Shown here: one piece after another, positions 21,660 through 33,884 of the stretch
How positions within the stretch are numbered: the stretch's first letter is position 1
How the letters are laid out: each line of letters opens with the position of its first letter
Origin: Crotalaria pallida
Lineage: Eukaryota > Streptophyta > Magnoliopsida > Fabales > Fabaceae
Reading direction: 5' to 3'
Length of the DNA: 64,000 bases
NCBI GenBank assembly: GCA_037953625.1
Contig: CM075651.1
Location: forward strand, 135,498,501-135,562,500
The notes under the pieces: model-generated
Told to the model about the DNA's origin: nothing
Databases searched by the model: none
Seen by the model: the letters and a program-made list of their open reading frames with translations, nothing else
Program-made: the position numbers and the translations under genes

Positions 21660-24435
21660 TCAAAGTTCAACTTTCATCTGATTTGCTGGAACGCTACCTA
21701 GAAGAGCATGTAACATGTTAATTTGATTGAGAAAATGTAACTTAGAAAAAGGGTTAAGTTTTGGGGGGAATGAATACCATCAACATCTTGGCTGTTCAAG
21801 GGTGCAGTAGGTGCAAAGCTCATCTGTACAACATTGTGAAGCTCATCCTCCCACACATCAGGCAGCTTTTAAAATATGTGCATAAAGATTATAAAAATAT
21901 AATCAGGCAAAACCTTAGAAGGAAGAATGTTACTTCACAGAAACATATGCAATTAGCTATGTAACTGCAGATAAAGGCCAATGTATAACTCAAATTTAAG
22001 TTTGGTTCGTTTGAGGGTTTTCAACATTCCTCACATTCAGTAATATATGACAACTACTATACACTCATATCATTATTCCTAATTACTTCCACTATGCTGT
22101 AGCAACTAAATTTGAGGTTTTTAATTCATAAAAACAAATAAATGAAGTGCAAAGGAAATTGCATTGCTTGCATGGATCATTACCGGATTTGGCTCCTTGA
22201 ACCCTCCTCCACTCAAAGGCGCCAACTGTGGGTGAATGGTTCTCCGAAGGATATCGGATGTGTTTGCCATGCTAGGAAGAGTTGACTGCATCAGTCCTGG
22301 TTGAGATGGATGTAATGGAGGGTAAGGCATAGGCATTTCAAGAGGGAACCCCAAGGCAGATGAAGGACCAGGTCTCTGGTGAAGAATCTGATAAAATGTT
22401 CAGAATGCATTAGGTTGATGCCAAGCACTTTCTGCATACTATAAGCATTTTTTTCATACCAATATCCAAATAGACTAACTTACATCTTTAGCCAGAAGTC
22501 CTTCAACATTAAAATCCAGCCGTGGATTTACTGTTGCAAGTTTCATAGACAAAAACTGCCAGGAAAAAAAAACAGAGGTGGGTCAATTTAACTTGGAAAA
22601 ATGCCAAGGCTACAGATAAATATCAAGCATCAATTTAACATCAATGATGAAAGGTAAAGCAGTTTATCTTGCTATTATTCATCTTCAACCAAAATGCAAA
22701 AGCGATGACAACGACCATACAAGTCATTGGGAGTTATCATTCAAATAAGACCAAGAATGTTATCGTTGTCAAAGATACTGATGAGAAATTCTATTGAAAT
22801 ATAGATGTTGATACTCTGCTGAATTAGAACCAATAGATAGTGGAAAATTCAGTTACATGATATAAAAACCATTGGTCGTCGAAAAGGGAGATAATATAAG
22901 CTTTTATTAATCCATACCTCAACCTGTCGTTGAAGTGACTGTACATAGTTAATGATTTCATCTAACATCACTGCCTTGCCAGTGACCTACAAACAGCAAC
23001 AAGTTTCACATTAAAAGAAAGTGACACTTAGCCCTATAAGAATGACACAGTGAATTCCTCTAGTTTCAAGTTTCAGGAGCCACCTTGCTGCATCCAGGTA
23101 CAAGGTCTTGAAGGAACTTCATCCTCTCACTTATTTTTTCCCTCCTCACCTGCAGTTAAAACCTCACTCATTTTAATTTCATCATCCAAACAATTTTGTT
23201 TTCATCACATATACTTTCTTAAGACATCTTACTCTCTCTGCAAGGCTATGGCTATTTGTTGCTTGACCCCGGCGAGCCCTAACATGTATGTATTCCTCCT
23301 TAGGTGGATCAGAAGCTTGAGACCCTTGCTTGGCATTCTTCCCAGAAGCCTTCGTTGTTGAAGTTGGTTGTTGGTCTACCTTCCGTGGACTCTCAGGGTT
23401 GTCCTTTGCACCGGGTAGTTCTGGAGCACCGTTGCCTTTATCATTATCACCATCCTATCACAAGAAAAAAAATCACATGGATAACGGGAAAAAGCATTAC
23501 AGATACAGCATAATGCAGCTCACAAGCAACAACCATACCTGCCCACTTCTTTTCCTTTTCTTTGAGTTTAGTCCTTTATTAGAAGGTTCCCCACTAGTAC
23601 CCTCCAGCATTGGGGAATCACCCTGGCCGCCACCACCACAACCATCGTCGTCACTAGATTCAGCTCTATCAGACTCATTACCAGTCCTAACAAGAGCTTG
23701 TTTCCCTTCATCTTGAGATGTACCACAACTTTCGCTTCTTTTATCATTCTTCAGTGGGCTTCCTTTAGCGGCAAGATGCTCAACAGATGGAGAGACGTCT
23801 GTTGCAGCGTCAACCACATTCAGATTGTTTTCTTGAGGTTGTCCTCCAGGTGCTGATTTTAATCCAAGCCCTGCAAGAGCATTTCTAGTTCCTTGCAATG
23901 CACCAGCAACAGCACCACCATACAGACCCATGGATTGAGGAACCACATATGAGTTCACCATATCACCGAAATTCCCTCCACCAAAGCACGAGAATCTCGC
24001 AGCCCGCTCAATAAATCCAGAGTCAGATGGAAATTGAGATAAACTCTGTGGAAACATCCCCGGCCCATTCGGTAAGAAACCATCCCCCCTCAACATAGGG
24101 TTAGCCGGGTTCCAACCGATTTCAAGCGCTCCATGATCATGACCAGCAACTCTTCCAATTCCAATTGCGTTCGACGCGCTCCCGTTGTTATGGACATTAT
24201 TAATGTCACAAAATCCCATGTTTTGCGAATTGGTGGGTTGGTCCCAAAAGTTAGGGCCAAATGAATCCACCATTGTAGCAGAGGAGCATGAAGAAGAACC
24301 AATAAGATCCCCTCTGCTAATATTCATAGAATTTGGAGGATTGGCACCTCCAAATCTCCAATCCAAGTTCATACCACTTGAATAACTCATAGGATCCTGG
24401 TTTCTATCAAGCTCAAACTTCTCTTTTTCACTCAT
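21660..24435 (-). CDS. bHLH transcription factor, bHLH49/CIB-like
   Basis: Eight exons on the minus strand, 24,435-23,539, 23,454-23,233, 23,149-23,084, 22,986-22,918, 22,555-22,484, 22,387-22,184, 21,865-21,778 and 21,697-21,660, join in frame through GT-AG introns into 551 aa. The N-terminus MSEKEKFELDRN and the WRFGGANPP, GSSSCSSA and FIERAARFSCF blocks are typical of plant bHLH49/74/CIB-like proteins, as is a KKRKRSG basic stretch at about residue 295. The basic region RARRGQATNSHSLAERVRR (about 355-377) has the H-E-R pattern for E-box/G-box binding. The helix-loop-helix follows, to about 418. The C-terminus reads VPANQMKVEL. Relatives act in the nucleus as dimers controlling growth, flowering or stress responses. 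The exact target genes are unknown. The ATG at 24,435 is the first in frame after a 5'-UTR splice acceptor. Confidence 0.95.
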
Positions 24436-24446
24436 ATCCAACTCTC

Positions 24447-25400
24447 CCTAACAAGTAAGATATCAAATAATCCACTAGCAGCTTCTTTTCAACAATGAAA
24501 TCAAGACACAATTTTGACAGAAAGTACCAAATGGAGTTAAATTTCAAAGAAACTTAACCAACCAACAAATGGAACCTCCTCCCAATTCCCAACATAATAA
24601 GCTATGAAAGAAACTAGACCAAGTTTGAAGGTAACAAGAGAAGCAAAGTTTAGAAAAGCAACTTCGCTTAATAGCAAAAGAGCCAAAACAAAAACCAAGT
24701 ACCAAAAAGATGTACCAAAAGCTCTCACACGAGTTTGGCAGCAGCTACCATTTCCAAAGCCAACACTGAACTTGAAGTAGTCCCAAAAATCATAAAGAAG
24801 GCCCCTCCTCTCAAAGAGTGAAAGAGAGAGAGAGAGAGAGAGAGAAAAGGCTAAAAAAGACTGTTCAAAGAAAGAGCTGAAAAGAAGTCCATGGAAGCAG
24901 TCAATTATGCAAACAACAACATTGATTTCAGCATAATAAATACCCTCATTCAAAACCCTAGTCAGAGTTGCAGAACCCAACCCCAACCCTCTTCAAGTGT
25001 GTGAGAAAGAGAGAGAAGATTAAGAAAAAAAAGGAAAAAAGAAAAAAGGAAGTAACTTTAAGAGTGGTAAGAGAAAAAAAAAGATACCCAAATTCTGATC
25101 CTGTGCTACTTTTGGCACACTGGCTTCTATTGAAGCCCCCTTCACTCAAAACACTTTATTCAATTTGGTCTTACTTCAAACTCCCATCTTGATAACAAAC
25201 CTGTCATTCACTGTTCCATGAGAGAGAGAGAGAGAGAAATATATAAGAGAAACTCAAAAAAGTTTGGAACTTTTTAGAGAGAGATGCATAAAAGCATGGA
25301 TTTTTAAGAAGAAATAAAAAGAAAAACCACTGTGTAATTTGAAGGGAGGGAAGAGAATAACAGCAAAGAGAGTTCCTTCATTTATATACCCCACGCTTAC
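24447..25400 (-). promoter_or_regulatory. 5' UTR, leader intron and promoter of the bHLH gene
   Basis: On the minus strand a 3' splice site (ttgttag, ending at 24,448) precedes the start codon by about 12 bases, so the leader is split by an intron. A TATA-like ggtatataaatg lies at about 25,380-25,391, and pyrimidine/GA repeats sit near 25,218-25,238 and 24,824-24,845. Transcription probably starts near 25,350. The short ORFs across this region look like leader sequence, not genes. The leader exon's 3' end was not pinned down. Confidence 0.55.
24824..24845. repeat. (GA)n microsatellite in the bHLH leader
   Basis: About 11 ga units, a ct repeat on the sense strand of the gene. A second run of 9-10 units is at 25,218-25,238. 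CT repeats near plant transcription starts are common. Confidence 0.85.
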
Positions 25401-25559
25401 ATCAAAAAGAGTGCTTTTGATGATTAACCACCGCCACTGCCACCGTAAAATATTCTAATTAAAACTTTGCCCATTACCTACCCCTTAAGCTCTTCCTCCT
25501 CAACTTTGAGAAATTGTTAATCATTGTTTTTTCTCCCATACTTTTTCTTAATGGTTATT

Positions 25560-26170
25560 TTATCAATTAATGCCCTAAATACACTTTTTACTTGTTAAGG
25601 ATATTAACATGGAAAAAAATTCATAAGTCCAAGGTATTCTGGAGAATTTAAAAAAGTACATTTTCTCATTATTTTTAATCATATTTAGTTACTTAATAAG
25701 TGTCTTATGAGCATTTTTTAGCATTTTCCTTAATTTTTTTAGAGTATGTTAATCAGTGCCCAAAAGAAATTTATTAAGGGAAAATTTCCATCGAAAATCT
25801 ATGTTTATTAATTTTTGATGTTTTAAATTTAGCATTTTTTATGATAAAATTATCTCTTTTACTCCCTTAACCAATGCCCTAAGGACATTTCTTTAGCATT
25901 TTCCTTTTTTAAATACTTTATTATTAAGCGCATATATCAACATATATAAAGTTATTTTAGTTTGATCGCATAAATAAATTTAGGCAAATGCTAACAAGTG
26001 TCCTTGATGCACTTGTTAAGAAGTCAAATGAAGTAAATAATCATTGAAAAATGCATTTTTTTTAGATTCTCGAGACACGGAGAAATGTGCACTTATGATT
26101 AATTTTCTAAGTTTAGAAACTTTGACAAGTGCCTTAAGGACACTTGTTAACAAGACCCATAAAAATAAAT
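25560..26170. mobile_element. Cluster of short AT-rich inverted-repeat elements (ttagcattttcc type)
   Basis: Several 140-180 bp units contain a core such as aaaattcataagtccaaggt (near 25,617) or aagtgcattttc. They are bounded by motifs like gctaacaagtgtcctt and its inverse. Related units lie at 31,750-31,945, 36,842-37,020 and 44,846-44,993. Boundaries of single units here are uncertain because they overlap. Confidence 0.5.
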
Positions 26171-26240
26171 ATAAAAAATTACATTTATTACATACATGAA
26201 CGTTTAAATAAACAGATAAATAAAAATAATAATAAGAAAG

Positions 26241-26516
26241 TACTCACTCTGGTCCTATTTATAAGACCTTTTGGGGTTTTTGTTTTGGTCCTATTTATAA
26301 GATCCCTTTTCAATTTTCAATAGCATTTAATTACTTCTTTCCGCAAACACCCCTATAAAGTCAACACTTTTTAGAGTTTCAATAAAAATTATAGGGGTAG
26401 TTTTGAAAAAGTATATCAAATTTTCACATTTCCAATGTCACTAACAAATTTATCCACTTTCCTTGATGGGAGTAAAAAACCTCAAAAGAGTCTTATAAAT
26501 AGGACCGGAGGGAGTA
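26241..26516. mobile_element. Stowaway-type MITE, 276 bp
   Basis: TA-flanked. Left terminus ctcactctggtcctatttat; right terminus is the reverse complement of ataggaccggagggag. The left end carries a partial repeat of itself (ggtcctatttataaga occurs twice). Confidence 0.88.
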
Positions 26517-26519
26517 CTA

Positions 26520-28110
26520 TTTTCCTCGAACTGGATTTTCTATGATTAAAAATGGTTTTATACAAGAGATTAAAAAAAATTAGGAACATAAGTTTGTTAA
26601 GTTCAAAATCATAAATGTTAAATAGTTTTCGGCGTAAATATATTTTACAAAGCTTTTTATTTTCAATTTTAAGAGTTGGAGGTTAAGAAAATTTATAAAA
26701 AAAATACTTACTACTCGTATTATACTTCCTCTTATCACTGTTATTTATCACATTTAACTACTTTATCAAGATTAAGAAAAGTAATTACTTTAATATTATA
26801 ATTTTATTCTCTTAATTTTTATTGGAAATTTCACAAATATATTGTTTCACGTTAATGAACAAATGACAAATAAGAGAAAAAATAATAAATGTTTTTTTTT
26901 AAAAATACTAAATGACTTATAAATAAGACCATAAAATTATAGTTTCACGTTTAGTAGTGTCTGGTGTATGAACCCTATAGAATGCTTAAAATGGTTTTCT
27001 TAACTCGTATTTGTTATTGAAAGTAGGATGGGGAGTTGGTGGCCTAATTTTTAGGATTTTCTACACTCTTTTTTTCCTTGATTAGGATTTTTTCCTTTGG
27101 GTTTTTCCTATCATTGTTTTTAAGGAGGTAGAGATTCTAGTAATGATTTGGTTATAATTTTGGTGTTGTGATAGTTAGCGCTCTAGAGTTGTATTTGTTG
27201 TTTTACACTTTGTAAAGTGAATTCATGTGTATTGTTCTTTGTCGATGTTGGTTATTTTGACTGTGTATTCATGCGTAAACCCTTCATAAAAAGTGAAGTA
27301 TATGTGTACAATGGTGCTTATGTAGCCTCTTTTATTGATACTATTACTCTTTTTGTTATAAAAAAGAATGCTAATAAGTACCTCATCACACTTATTAAGA
27401 AACTATAAGTAATTGGAAAACATTGAAAAAATATAGTTTTTGATATTTTCAGGAGAAGAAAAATTAAAAATTTGTGTTGTTTTTTCATTTCTAAAAAACA
27501 TAACAAGCAAGATTCTGAAAAAAAAAAAAAAGTCGGAGGATATATGATTTATAATAGAAAACAAGACTTAAAGAAAATCAACCTTGCTTTTCCGGTTTTT
27601 AGCACAATTTTAAAGTGATAATCATAGCAGTTTGAGCTAGCAACTGACATTGCCAACTCTTACCAGGGGTGTTTTTCATTTATCTTATTGCATTGTCCTT
27701 TATTACACCTTGAAAGAAGTGCTTAAGAGATCTTTAATAAGGGTAGTTGTTGTTTTTGGTCAAGGCCCCCAAATCTAGCGGGGGTGTAATCTATTCATTT
27801 CTTTATTTGCCTAGTAGTATTATTGTAAGCATAAAAAAACAAGTCGTATGGGGATAGCACCGTGGACTATTATTAGTGTTAGATACATGGGCTAGGTTCT
27901 TAGTGTGAGTGATACATAAACAAACGAAATAATAACATGAAAAGAAGATACATTGTCTATGGCATCTCATTTGTGTGATAAATAACTTCACCATCTTATG
28001 CATCATCATACTCTCTTGTTTGTTTGTAGTGCCAATGGAAACAAAGAAAAGTGTTAGTTTGAAGAATTAATGTCTAGCATAAATTATTGTAAATGTAATA
28101 CGTATATGAC
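26520..28110. other. Gene-free AT-rich stretch with degenerate repeats
   Basis: No gene recognised. It holds a degraded MITE-like stretch (about 26,720-26,930). The segments near 27,040-27,200 and 27,650-27,800, the second containing cccccaaatctagcgggggtg, have the feel of LINE 3' ends. I cannot support that further. Confidence 0.4.
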
Positions 28111-28111
28111 A

Positions 28112-28430
28112 GGCTTATTTATGGTTTTAGTCCCTAAAAATTCAGCTTGTTTTGATTTTAATATTTAAAAGTTATTTTGATTAGATTAGTCCTTAAATTT
28201 TCAAACATTTTTGTTTTTGTCTCTTCCATTACTAAAAATATGTCATTTGCTGACATGGTGGCAAGCGGAACATCACATCAGCAGTCCATGTGGTCTTGGG
28301 TGACACCAAATAGGTGATATGACGTTGTTGATACAGATCCACGGACGCAAAATGGAAGGATACGCAAAATGGTCCCGTACGCAAAATTTTAAGTTCGTGA
28401 GTTTGAATCATCCATATCACATCAACTATT
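28112..28430. mobile_element. Mutator-type MITE, family A, right end missing
   Basis: Starts ggcttatttatggttttagt and matches the left 320 bp of 45,359-45,867. It stops in the catcaactatttaac block. The right inverted repeat is absent, so this is a truncated copy. Confidence 0.8.
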
Positions 28431-28601
28431 TAACCAGCAATGGTTGATGGTGAAAGATCAGCATATTTGTTTTTAAGTTTTTGAGTCAACGTATAAAATA
28501 AAAATACATGTAACCTAACTCTCAACTTATTGAACATTAAAATCACCAAATTTGTTTTTGAGTTCCTAGGTCTGCACATGCACATGAAATAAAAATGTAA
28601 G

Positions 28602-29139
28602 TAGTAATGGCAATTCGGGCGGGCGGGCATTGCCCATACCCATCAAAAGCCCGCTTTTTTATGGGCATGCCATTATATTATTTAGGGCTCAAAATTCATG
28701 CCCTGCCCACCCTAAATGCGGGCAGGGTATGCCCATGGGCGGTCCATTTAAATTTAAAAAATAAAAAAAAAATCATATATTCTTTTTTTTAACATAAAAA
28801 AAATCATATATTTTATCTTCAAAATTCATAAAATGTAAACTAAGATTGCACAACATATAAATGTTCACACTCAAAATTCATAAAAACATAATAATAAAGT
28901 TTGATACCTGACAAAAGATGTAGGACGACCCCTAATTGTGCAGCTCCTAATTTTTATTTTTTTTAAAACTAAATAAGGGTGGCCCGTGGGCGGCCCACCG
29001 CCTGCCCAATGATGCCCGACAAAAGAAATGGGCATGGCGGGCGAGGCCCATTATAAAATTGGACTAAAAAATGATGTCTTGTCCACAAAAAAAGTAGGAC
29101 GGGCGGGCCCATGGACATCCGCCCTAATTGTCATTACTA
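28602..29139. mobile_element. hAT-like element with GC-rich termini, 538 bp
   Basis: Termini tagtaatggcaattcgggcg and the reverse complement of cgccctaattgtcattacta. The 8-bp duplication aatgtaag/aatgtgag differs at one base. Inside are many gggcggg and cccgccc blocks around an AT-rich centre. No transposase. Same family as 57,766-58,241. Confidence 0.82.
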
Positions 29140-29400
29140 AATGTGAGTAACTATGTAAGTTGATTCCAAGCTTACTAGATATTAAGATCATCAAACTTGT
29201 TTTTTGAGCTCCTAGATCAACATATTAGATAAGCCTGATTGCACTTTTAATTTTTATCTTATTTTCAAGATTCAATTTGGTTCTTCAATTTTTTTTTACT
29301 TATTTTGGTCCTTTATTTTTCTCAAAAAATTCAATTTGGCCATTCTGTTATAGCAATGTTAGTTTTATCAAAATATTCACACTCATTACCAGAAACTAGA

Positions 29401-29836
29401 AAATGTTGGCAGAATCTGAAAAATTCAAGGCCACAACCCGATGAAGGTTAGGAACAGTGATGTTGTTTCGCCAATGGTGGAGCAAACTGACTCATGGTGG
29501 TGGTTGAACGATATGAACAAAGGAAATAATTTGATAGAGATATGAACAGAGATGACAGTCGGAGCTCTATCGATGGAATCGTGGGAATATATGTCAATCT
29601 TTATCGATGGAATTGGGAAATGTTGGCAGAATCTAGAAAAATTCAAGGCCACTACCCGATGAAGGCTAGGAGCAGTGGTGTTGTTTCGTCAATGGTGGAG
29701 CAAGCTGACTCATGGTGATGGTTGAACGATATGAACAAAGGTAATAATATGATAAAGATATGAGCGGAGATGACAATCGAAGCTCTATCGATGGAGTCGT
29801 GGGAATATATGTCATTCTTTATCGATAGAACGATAA
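29401..29836. repeat. Two-copy tandem repeat, unit about 217 bp
   Basis: Both copies contain atgttggcagaatct, aattcaaggccac, acccgatgaagg, ggttgaacgatatgaac and tcgtgggaatatatgtca in the same order (29,403 and 29,620 start points). Identity is roughly 90 percent by eye. Open reading frames across it mirror each other and are not gene-like. Confidence 0.85.
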
Positions 29837-29915
29837 TAGGTGTAAATATTTTAGGTAAAACTAACATTGTTATTACGAAAGAACTAAATTGAAATTTTAT
29901 AAATAAAAAAGAAGG

Positions 29916-30747
29916 CTTAATTAAGTTTGTAGTCCCTGAACTTATGTATTTTTTTGGAATTAGTCCTTGAACTTTTTTTAAATGTTTCGGATCCTTGAAC
30001 TTTGGTCAAATTTTTGAAAATGGTCATTTTGTTACTTGAATGATGATTTGGTCGGCGACATGTTACGACACTTTCGCAATATCGATAAATGAAGTGCTAT
30101 ATAGCATTATGCATGTCATGTGACGCTACATGATTTTTCTTATAAAAAAATTATTATTTTTTTAAAAATTATTAAAAGGTTCGATTTTTTTTAATACGAT
30201 TTTTATTTATTTTTAATAAATTTGAATTTTTTAATTTAAAAAATCCACGTGGTATCGTATGGCACATTACCTATCGACATGGCGAAGGTAACGTGTCATG
30301 TTATTGGCTACTTCCTCCGGCTCGAATTATAAGCAACAAAAAACATACTTCTCTTGATTTAAAATATAAGCAAAATTAACTAACTTTATTAAATCTTGTT
30401 TCATTCCCAATGCCACTTTGCTAAAACATCTCTAGAAAATTGTAATATTAATTAATTTTTGTTTCATTCTCAATACTAGTTTCCTAAAATACCTCTATTT
30501 TTTTTATAAATTTGAGAAAATTAAATACAATCAACTAACCTCCTTAATAAGCTAGCGTAAAAGTGGTTGGAATTGCTTATAATTCGAACCGGAGAGAGTA
30601 TATCATTATTTAAGTGAAGAAATTAAAGGGCTATTTTTAAAAATTTGAATAAAGTTCAAGGACCTAAAGTATCGAAAAAAGTTCAAGTATCAATTTAAAA
30701 AAAAAAATCATTTAAATTTATAAACTAAAAACTTAAATAAGGCAAAA
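29916..30747. mobile_element. Mutator-type MITE, family B, carrying a nested Stowaway element
   Basis: Termini ggcttaattaagtttgtagt on the left and cttaaataaggc on the right. Inner inverted blocks have tccttgaacttt against aaagttcaagga. The flanks aaaaaagaa and aaaaaataa differ at one base, as in an old 9-bp duplication. The MITE at 30,309-30,600 lies inside. Relative at 40,711-41,211. Confidence 0.65.
30309..30600. mobile_element. Stowaway-type MITE, 292 bp (nested)
   Basis: TA-flanked. Left terminus cttcctccggctcgaattat; right terminus is the reverse complement of ataattcgaaccggagagag. Same family as 33,885-34,170 (reversed) and 49,318-49,622. Confidence 0.88.
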
Positions 30748-30897
30748 AATAAATAACGAAAATAAGTAAAAAAAATTATGAATCAAAACACTTGGAAGTA
30801 AGATAAAGAATAAATATGTAATCAAATCTATAAATTTAAAAATGGGTCAACCTAGATAGGTATCTTCGTATCGTGCAGCTCATCCCGACCTCTGAAC

Positions 30898-31728
30898 AGG
30901 GGTGAGCATGAGACGGGTTGGGACGGGTTGGGCTTGACCCTTACCTGTCCCGAATGGGCTCGACCCTTACCCGTCCCGAAATGTAGCATGAGTCAAATTT
31001 TCAATCCGAACCCGTCCCTAATTAGAAAGGAACAAGGTAAGGACGGGTCCAAAATAGGATGGGTCCTCATAGGGACGGGTCCGGGTTCACCCAGGACACG
31101 GTTGAATAACATTAAAAAAAATTTAAACCATTCAAATTTTGAAATTTGCATAATCTTTCTAGAATTTTATAAGTAACCACAAGAAGTATATTAATACTAA
31201 TATAATTCCTTCAACAACAACAAAGTATAATTCTATAATTCGTTACTCACATAAGAGAAGAATTCGCCTTTGTTGATCCTGCACCATGCATATTCCACCC
31301 ATCCTTTTCCAATAAGTATAAGGAACTCCTTTATAACAAATGGAACCTTCTTTATTCACAAGGCATCTATAAAGAACTTCAGATTTCCATCATCATTTCA
31401 AAACAAAAAAGTCCTTTTTTTTAATGGTATGTCTGTATCTCACACACACCGTAGTAGTTACTTTTAGTTTTAGTGTTTTAGTGTTTTATATTTTTTATTC
31501 ATGTTTTAGTTTTTAGAAATAAGAATAATAATTATAATTAATATATATAATTAATTAATTATAAGTCCGGGACGGGTCCAGGTGATCCGGGCATGAACCC
31601 GAACCTGTCCTTAGTAGGACCGGGTCTGTCCTTTTCTCACTCGGGTTTGTCCCTTTGAATGAATGAAGACGGGTTTGACCCGACCCGAACCCGTCGGGTT
31701 GGAATGGGTCGGGTCATGCTCACCCCGG
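30898..31728. mobile_element. hAT-like element, 831 bp
   Basis: Termini aggggtgagcatgagacggg and the reverse complement of cgggtcatgctcaccccgg. The exact 8-bp duplication is ctctgaac (30,890-30,897 and 31,729-31,736). Both ends are packed with gggacgggt and acccgtccc blocks around an AT-rich centre. No transposase reading. Confidence 0.9.
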
Positions 31729-31749
31729 CTCTGAACGTAGAAAAAATAT

Positions 31750-31945
31750 TGGGTTTTACTAACAAGTGTTTTTAAGCACCTTTAGAGCATTTGTTAAGGT
31801 TTCCTTGTTGGAAAAAAATATCACAAATCTCTATTTATTCTTTTTTCAGAAATATCAAATACTACATTTTCCAAAAAAATTTATCATTTTTAACTCTTTA
31901 ACAAATGTCGTAAGAAAAAACACTTATTAGCATTTTTCATAAAAT
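31750..31945. mobile_element. Short AT-rich inverted-repeat element
   Basis: It starts with actaacaagtgtttttaagc and ends with acacttattagcatttttc. The ends are near reverse complements, with a tctttaacaaatgtcgt block inside. Same type as 36,842-37,020 and 44,846-44,993. Confidence 0.6.
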
Positions 31946-32129
31946 AAATAACTAAACGAGTAATTTTACCTAATATTTTCATAAAATAAAGGCATTCCTC
32001 CGGAGGTTAACATTATCCTTTCCATGAGGAGTAGACTAAATAAGAGGGAGTAGTCTTTTTGTGGTGCAATAATAAGCGTTTTAGTTTGATGTAGTAGTAC
32101 CAAAGTTGTGACTTCAGCTTTAACTTTTG

Positions 32130-32790
32130 TTTGATTGGGGTGATTTTGGGAAGAGATTTTGGGAAGAGAGAAAATAGGGAGAAAAGAGTATCAAAGTTTT
32201 CTCTCCGTTTGGTTGAGGAGAGAAAATGAGGGAGGAAAGAAAATGTGGTGAGTCTCATAAGAAAAAGTTTTCTCACCTCAAGAGAAGAGAGAATTGAGAG
32301 AAAACTGAGATTGACACATAAAATTACTCATTTGTCCTTCACTTATTCACTTTATTTGACCTTTTTTAATTTTTTTAATTAAAAAAATAAAGCATTTTTA
32401 TTTCAATAAAAAAATTGTTTTCTTTAATATTTTGGACTCGAAATTTTTATTAAACAAAAAATAATTGAAGTAAATTTTTTTTGTTATTTTAAATATACAT
32501 ACATGTGAAAAAGAAAAAATATATTTATTTATATTTTGTAAAATAAGGGTGTAGTTGTCTTTTGACAAATTTATTGTTTTCTCTCTTTCTACTTTTCTCT
32601 CCAACTAAACGAAAGGAAAGAAAACTTAACTTTTCTCTCTTCCTTATTTCTTCACATTTTCTCTCATACCAAACAACCACAAGCTCTACTCATTTTCTTC
32701 CTATAATCTCTCTTCCCTACTTCTTTCTTCCCTATTTCTCTCTTCTCATTTTCTCTCATGCAACCAACCAACCAACCAAACCTCTAATCT
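32130..32790. mobile_element. Fold-back element with ct/ga-rich arms
   Basis: The left arm (about 32,150-32,300) is rich in agagaaaatgagggag and gaagagagaa. The right arm (about 32,575-32,770) is its mirror (tttctctcttctcattttct). Outer motifs are tttggttgag and caaccaaccaacc. A half-copy lies near 47,630-47,830. No duplication was confirmed. Confidence 0.5.
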
Positions 32791-32879
32791 CGATCGTACT
32801 GCGCAAAAATTCAGCTGAGATCGTAGTTGATAACCAAAGGAGTTCTTATAATAACATGTCATGGTTAGGGGATTAGGGC

Positions 32880-33880
32880 CTAAGATAAATACTCATTGAT
32901 GGAACATTTTCTTCACGATCATAGGCGAAGTAATTTGTCAAATAATGACAAAACTAACCATTTTAGTCGTATAGATTAAAAGCTTTCATTTTAATTATTT
33001 TTGTCCATCTCTGTAAAAAGGAATTATTACCATTTTCATAATTTAACTCCAAACTTTTATTATCTTCTTTTAAATGTAGCATTGTAGTATGAAAAATGCT
33101 AACAATTGTCCATTAAACATCAAATGTAATTAAATGTTGTTGAAAAATGTGTTTTTTTAATTCTCGAAAAATAAAATATAATAAACTTATTATTAAATTT
33201 CTTTTTGAACTAATCTTAACGAGTGCTCTAGCAAGACTTTGTCCTGTAGTATTTGATCTGCCTTTGATTATATACAATTAAACTTGATTAATCAAAGTTT
33301 GTGCCCACTAACAATTACAGTAACAAAGTGAAACCGCACACAGCAACATTAACAACATTAAAATTCATTGTATAGCTAGGTAGGCTGAGAGCGAGTCTCA
33401 GGCTTTAACCACCAGCTCCATTAACGTGCAAAATCTCTGTAGCATTATAGGAGCTAGCATATAGATTATCCATGAACAGGGAGAAAGTTAAAAAAAAAAA
33501 ACCACAGAAAGAAAAGAGAGGCAGAGTAATTAAGAAGACAGCACTTTTAAGTTTTATGTAAAAACGTATGTCTCAGAGTATTTTTTTTTAAACAATACTT
33601 GTTTTCATTTTTACTAATGAATTTATAACATTCGATGAGATATGTACTTTTACTGAGATGAAATTAGATATATACTCCTATTCATAAGAAAATACTACTG
33701 CTATATATATAAAATTGAATATAATATCTTTTCGTACAATAACTCTTTTACCAACTTGGACCATCTTCTTTTTATAAAAAAAATCCCATGTCATTATTAG
33801 TTGGCGGCATTGAGAACTGCATTCACGTTTCACGAAGATCTAAGGTTTAGAATAATGGAATCTCTTACCACACCGCTTTG
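32880..33880. other. No gene seen
   Basis: AT-rich spacer. It holds one partial ttagcattttcc-type unit near 33,090-33,240. Nothing else recognised. Confidence 0.5.
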
Positions 33881-33884
33881 CATA

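Larger units (their letters stand above)
29228..30850. mobile_element. Composite inverted-repeat element split by nested insertions
   Basis: The left arm (about 29,228-29,390: ttttatcttattttcaag, ttttttacttattttggtcc, gcaatgttagttttatc) pairs with two separated right-arm pieces (29,838-29,905 and 30,750-30,825). The right arm was cut by the Mutator-type MITE at 29,916-30,747. The core is the tandem repeat at 29,401-29,836. The superfamily is probably Mutator-like, but I did not find a clear duplication. Confidence 0.6.

Noticed and set aside
23050..23716. Plus-strand ORFs over the bHLH gene
   Set aside because: Shadows of the real minus-strand exons, which have consistent splice sites and a conserved DNA-binding domain.
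24537..25192. ORFs of 60-150 codons upstream of the bHLH gene
   Set aside because: They sit in the leader exon, leader intron and GA repeats of that gene. No domains and no conservation that I know.
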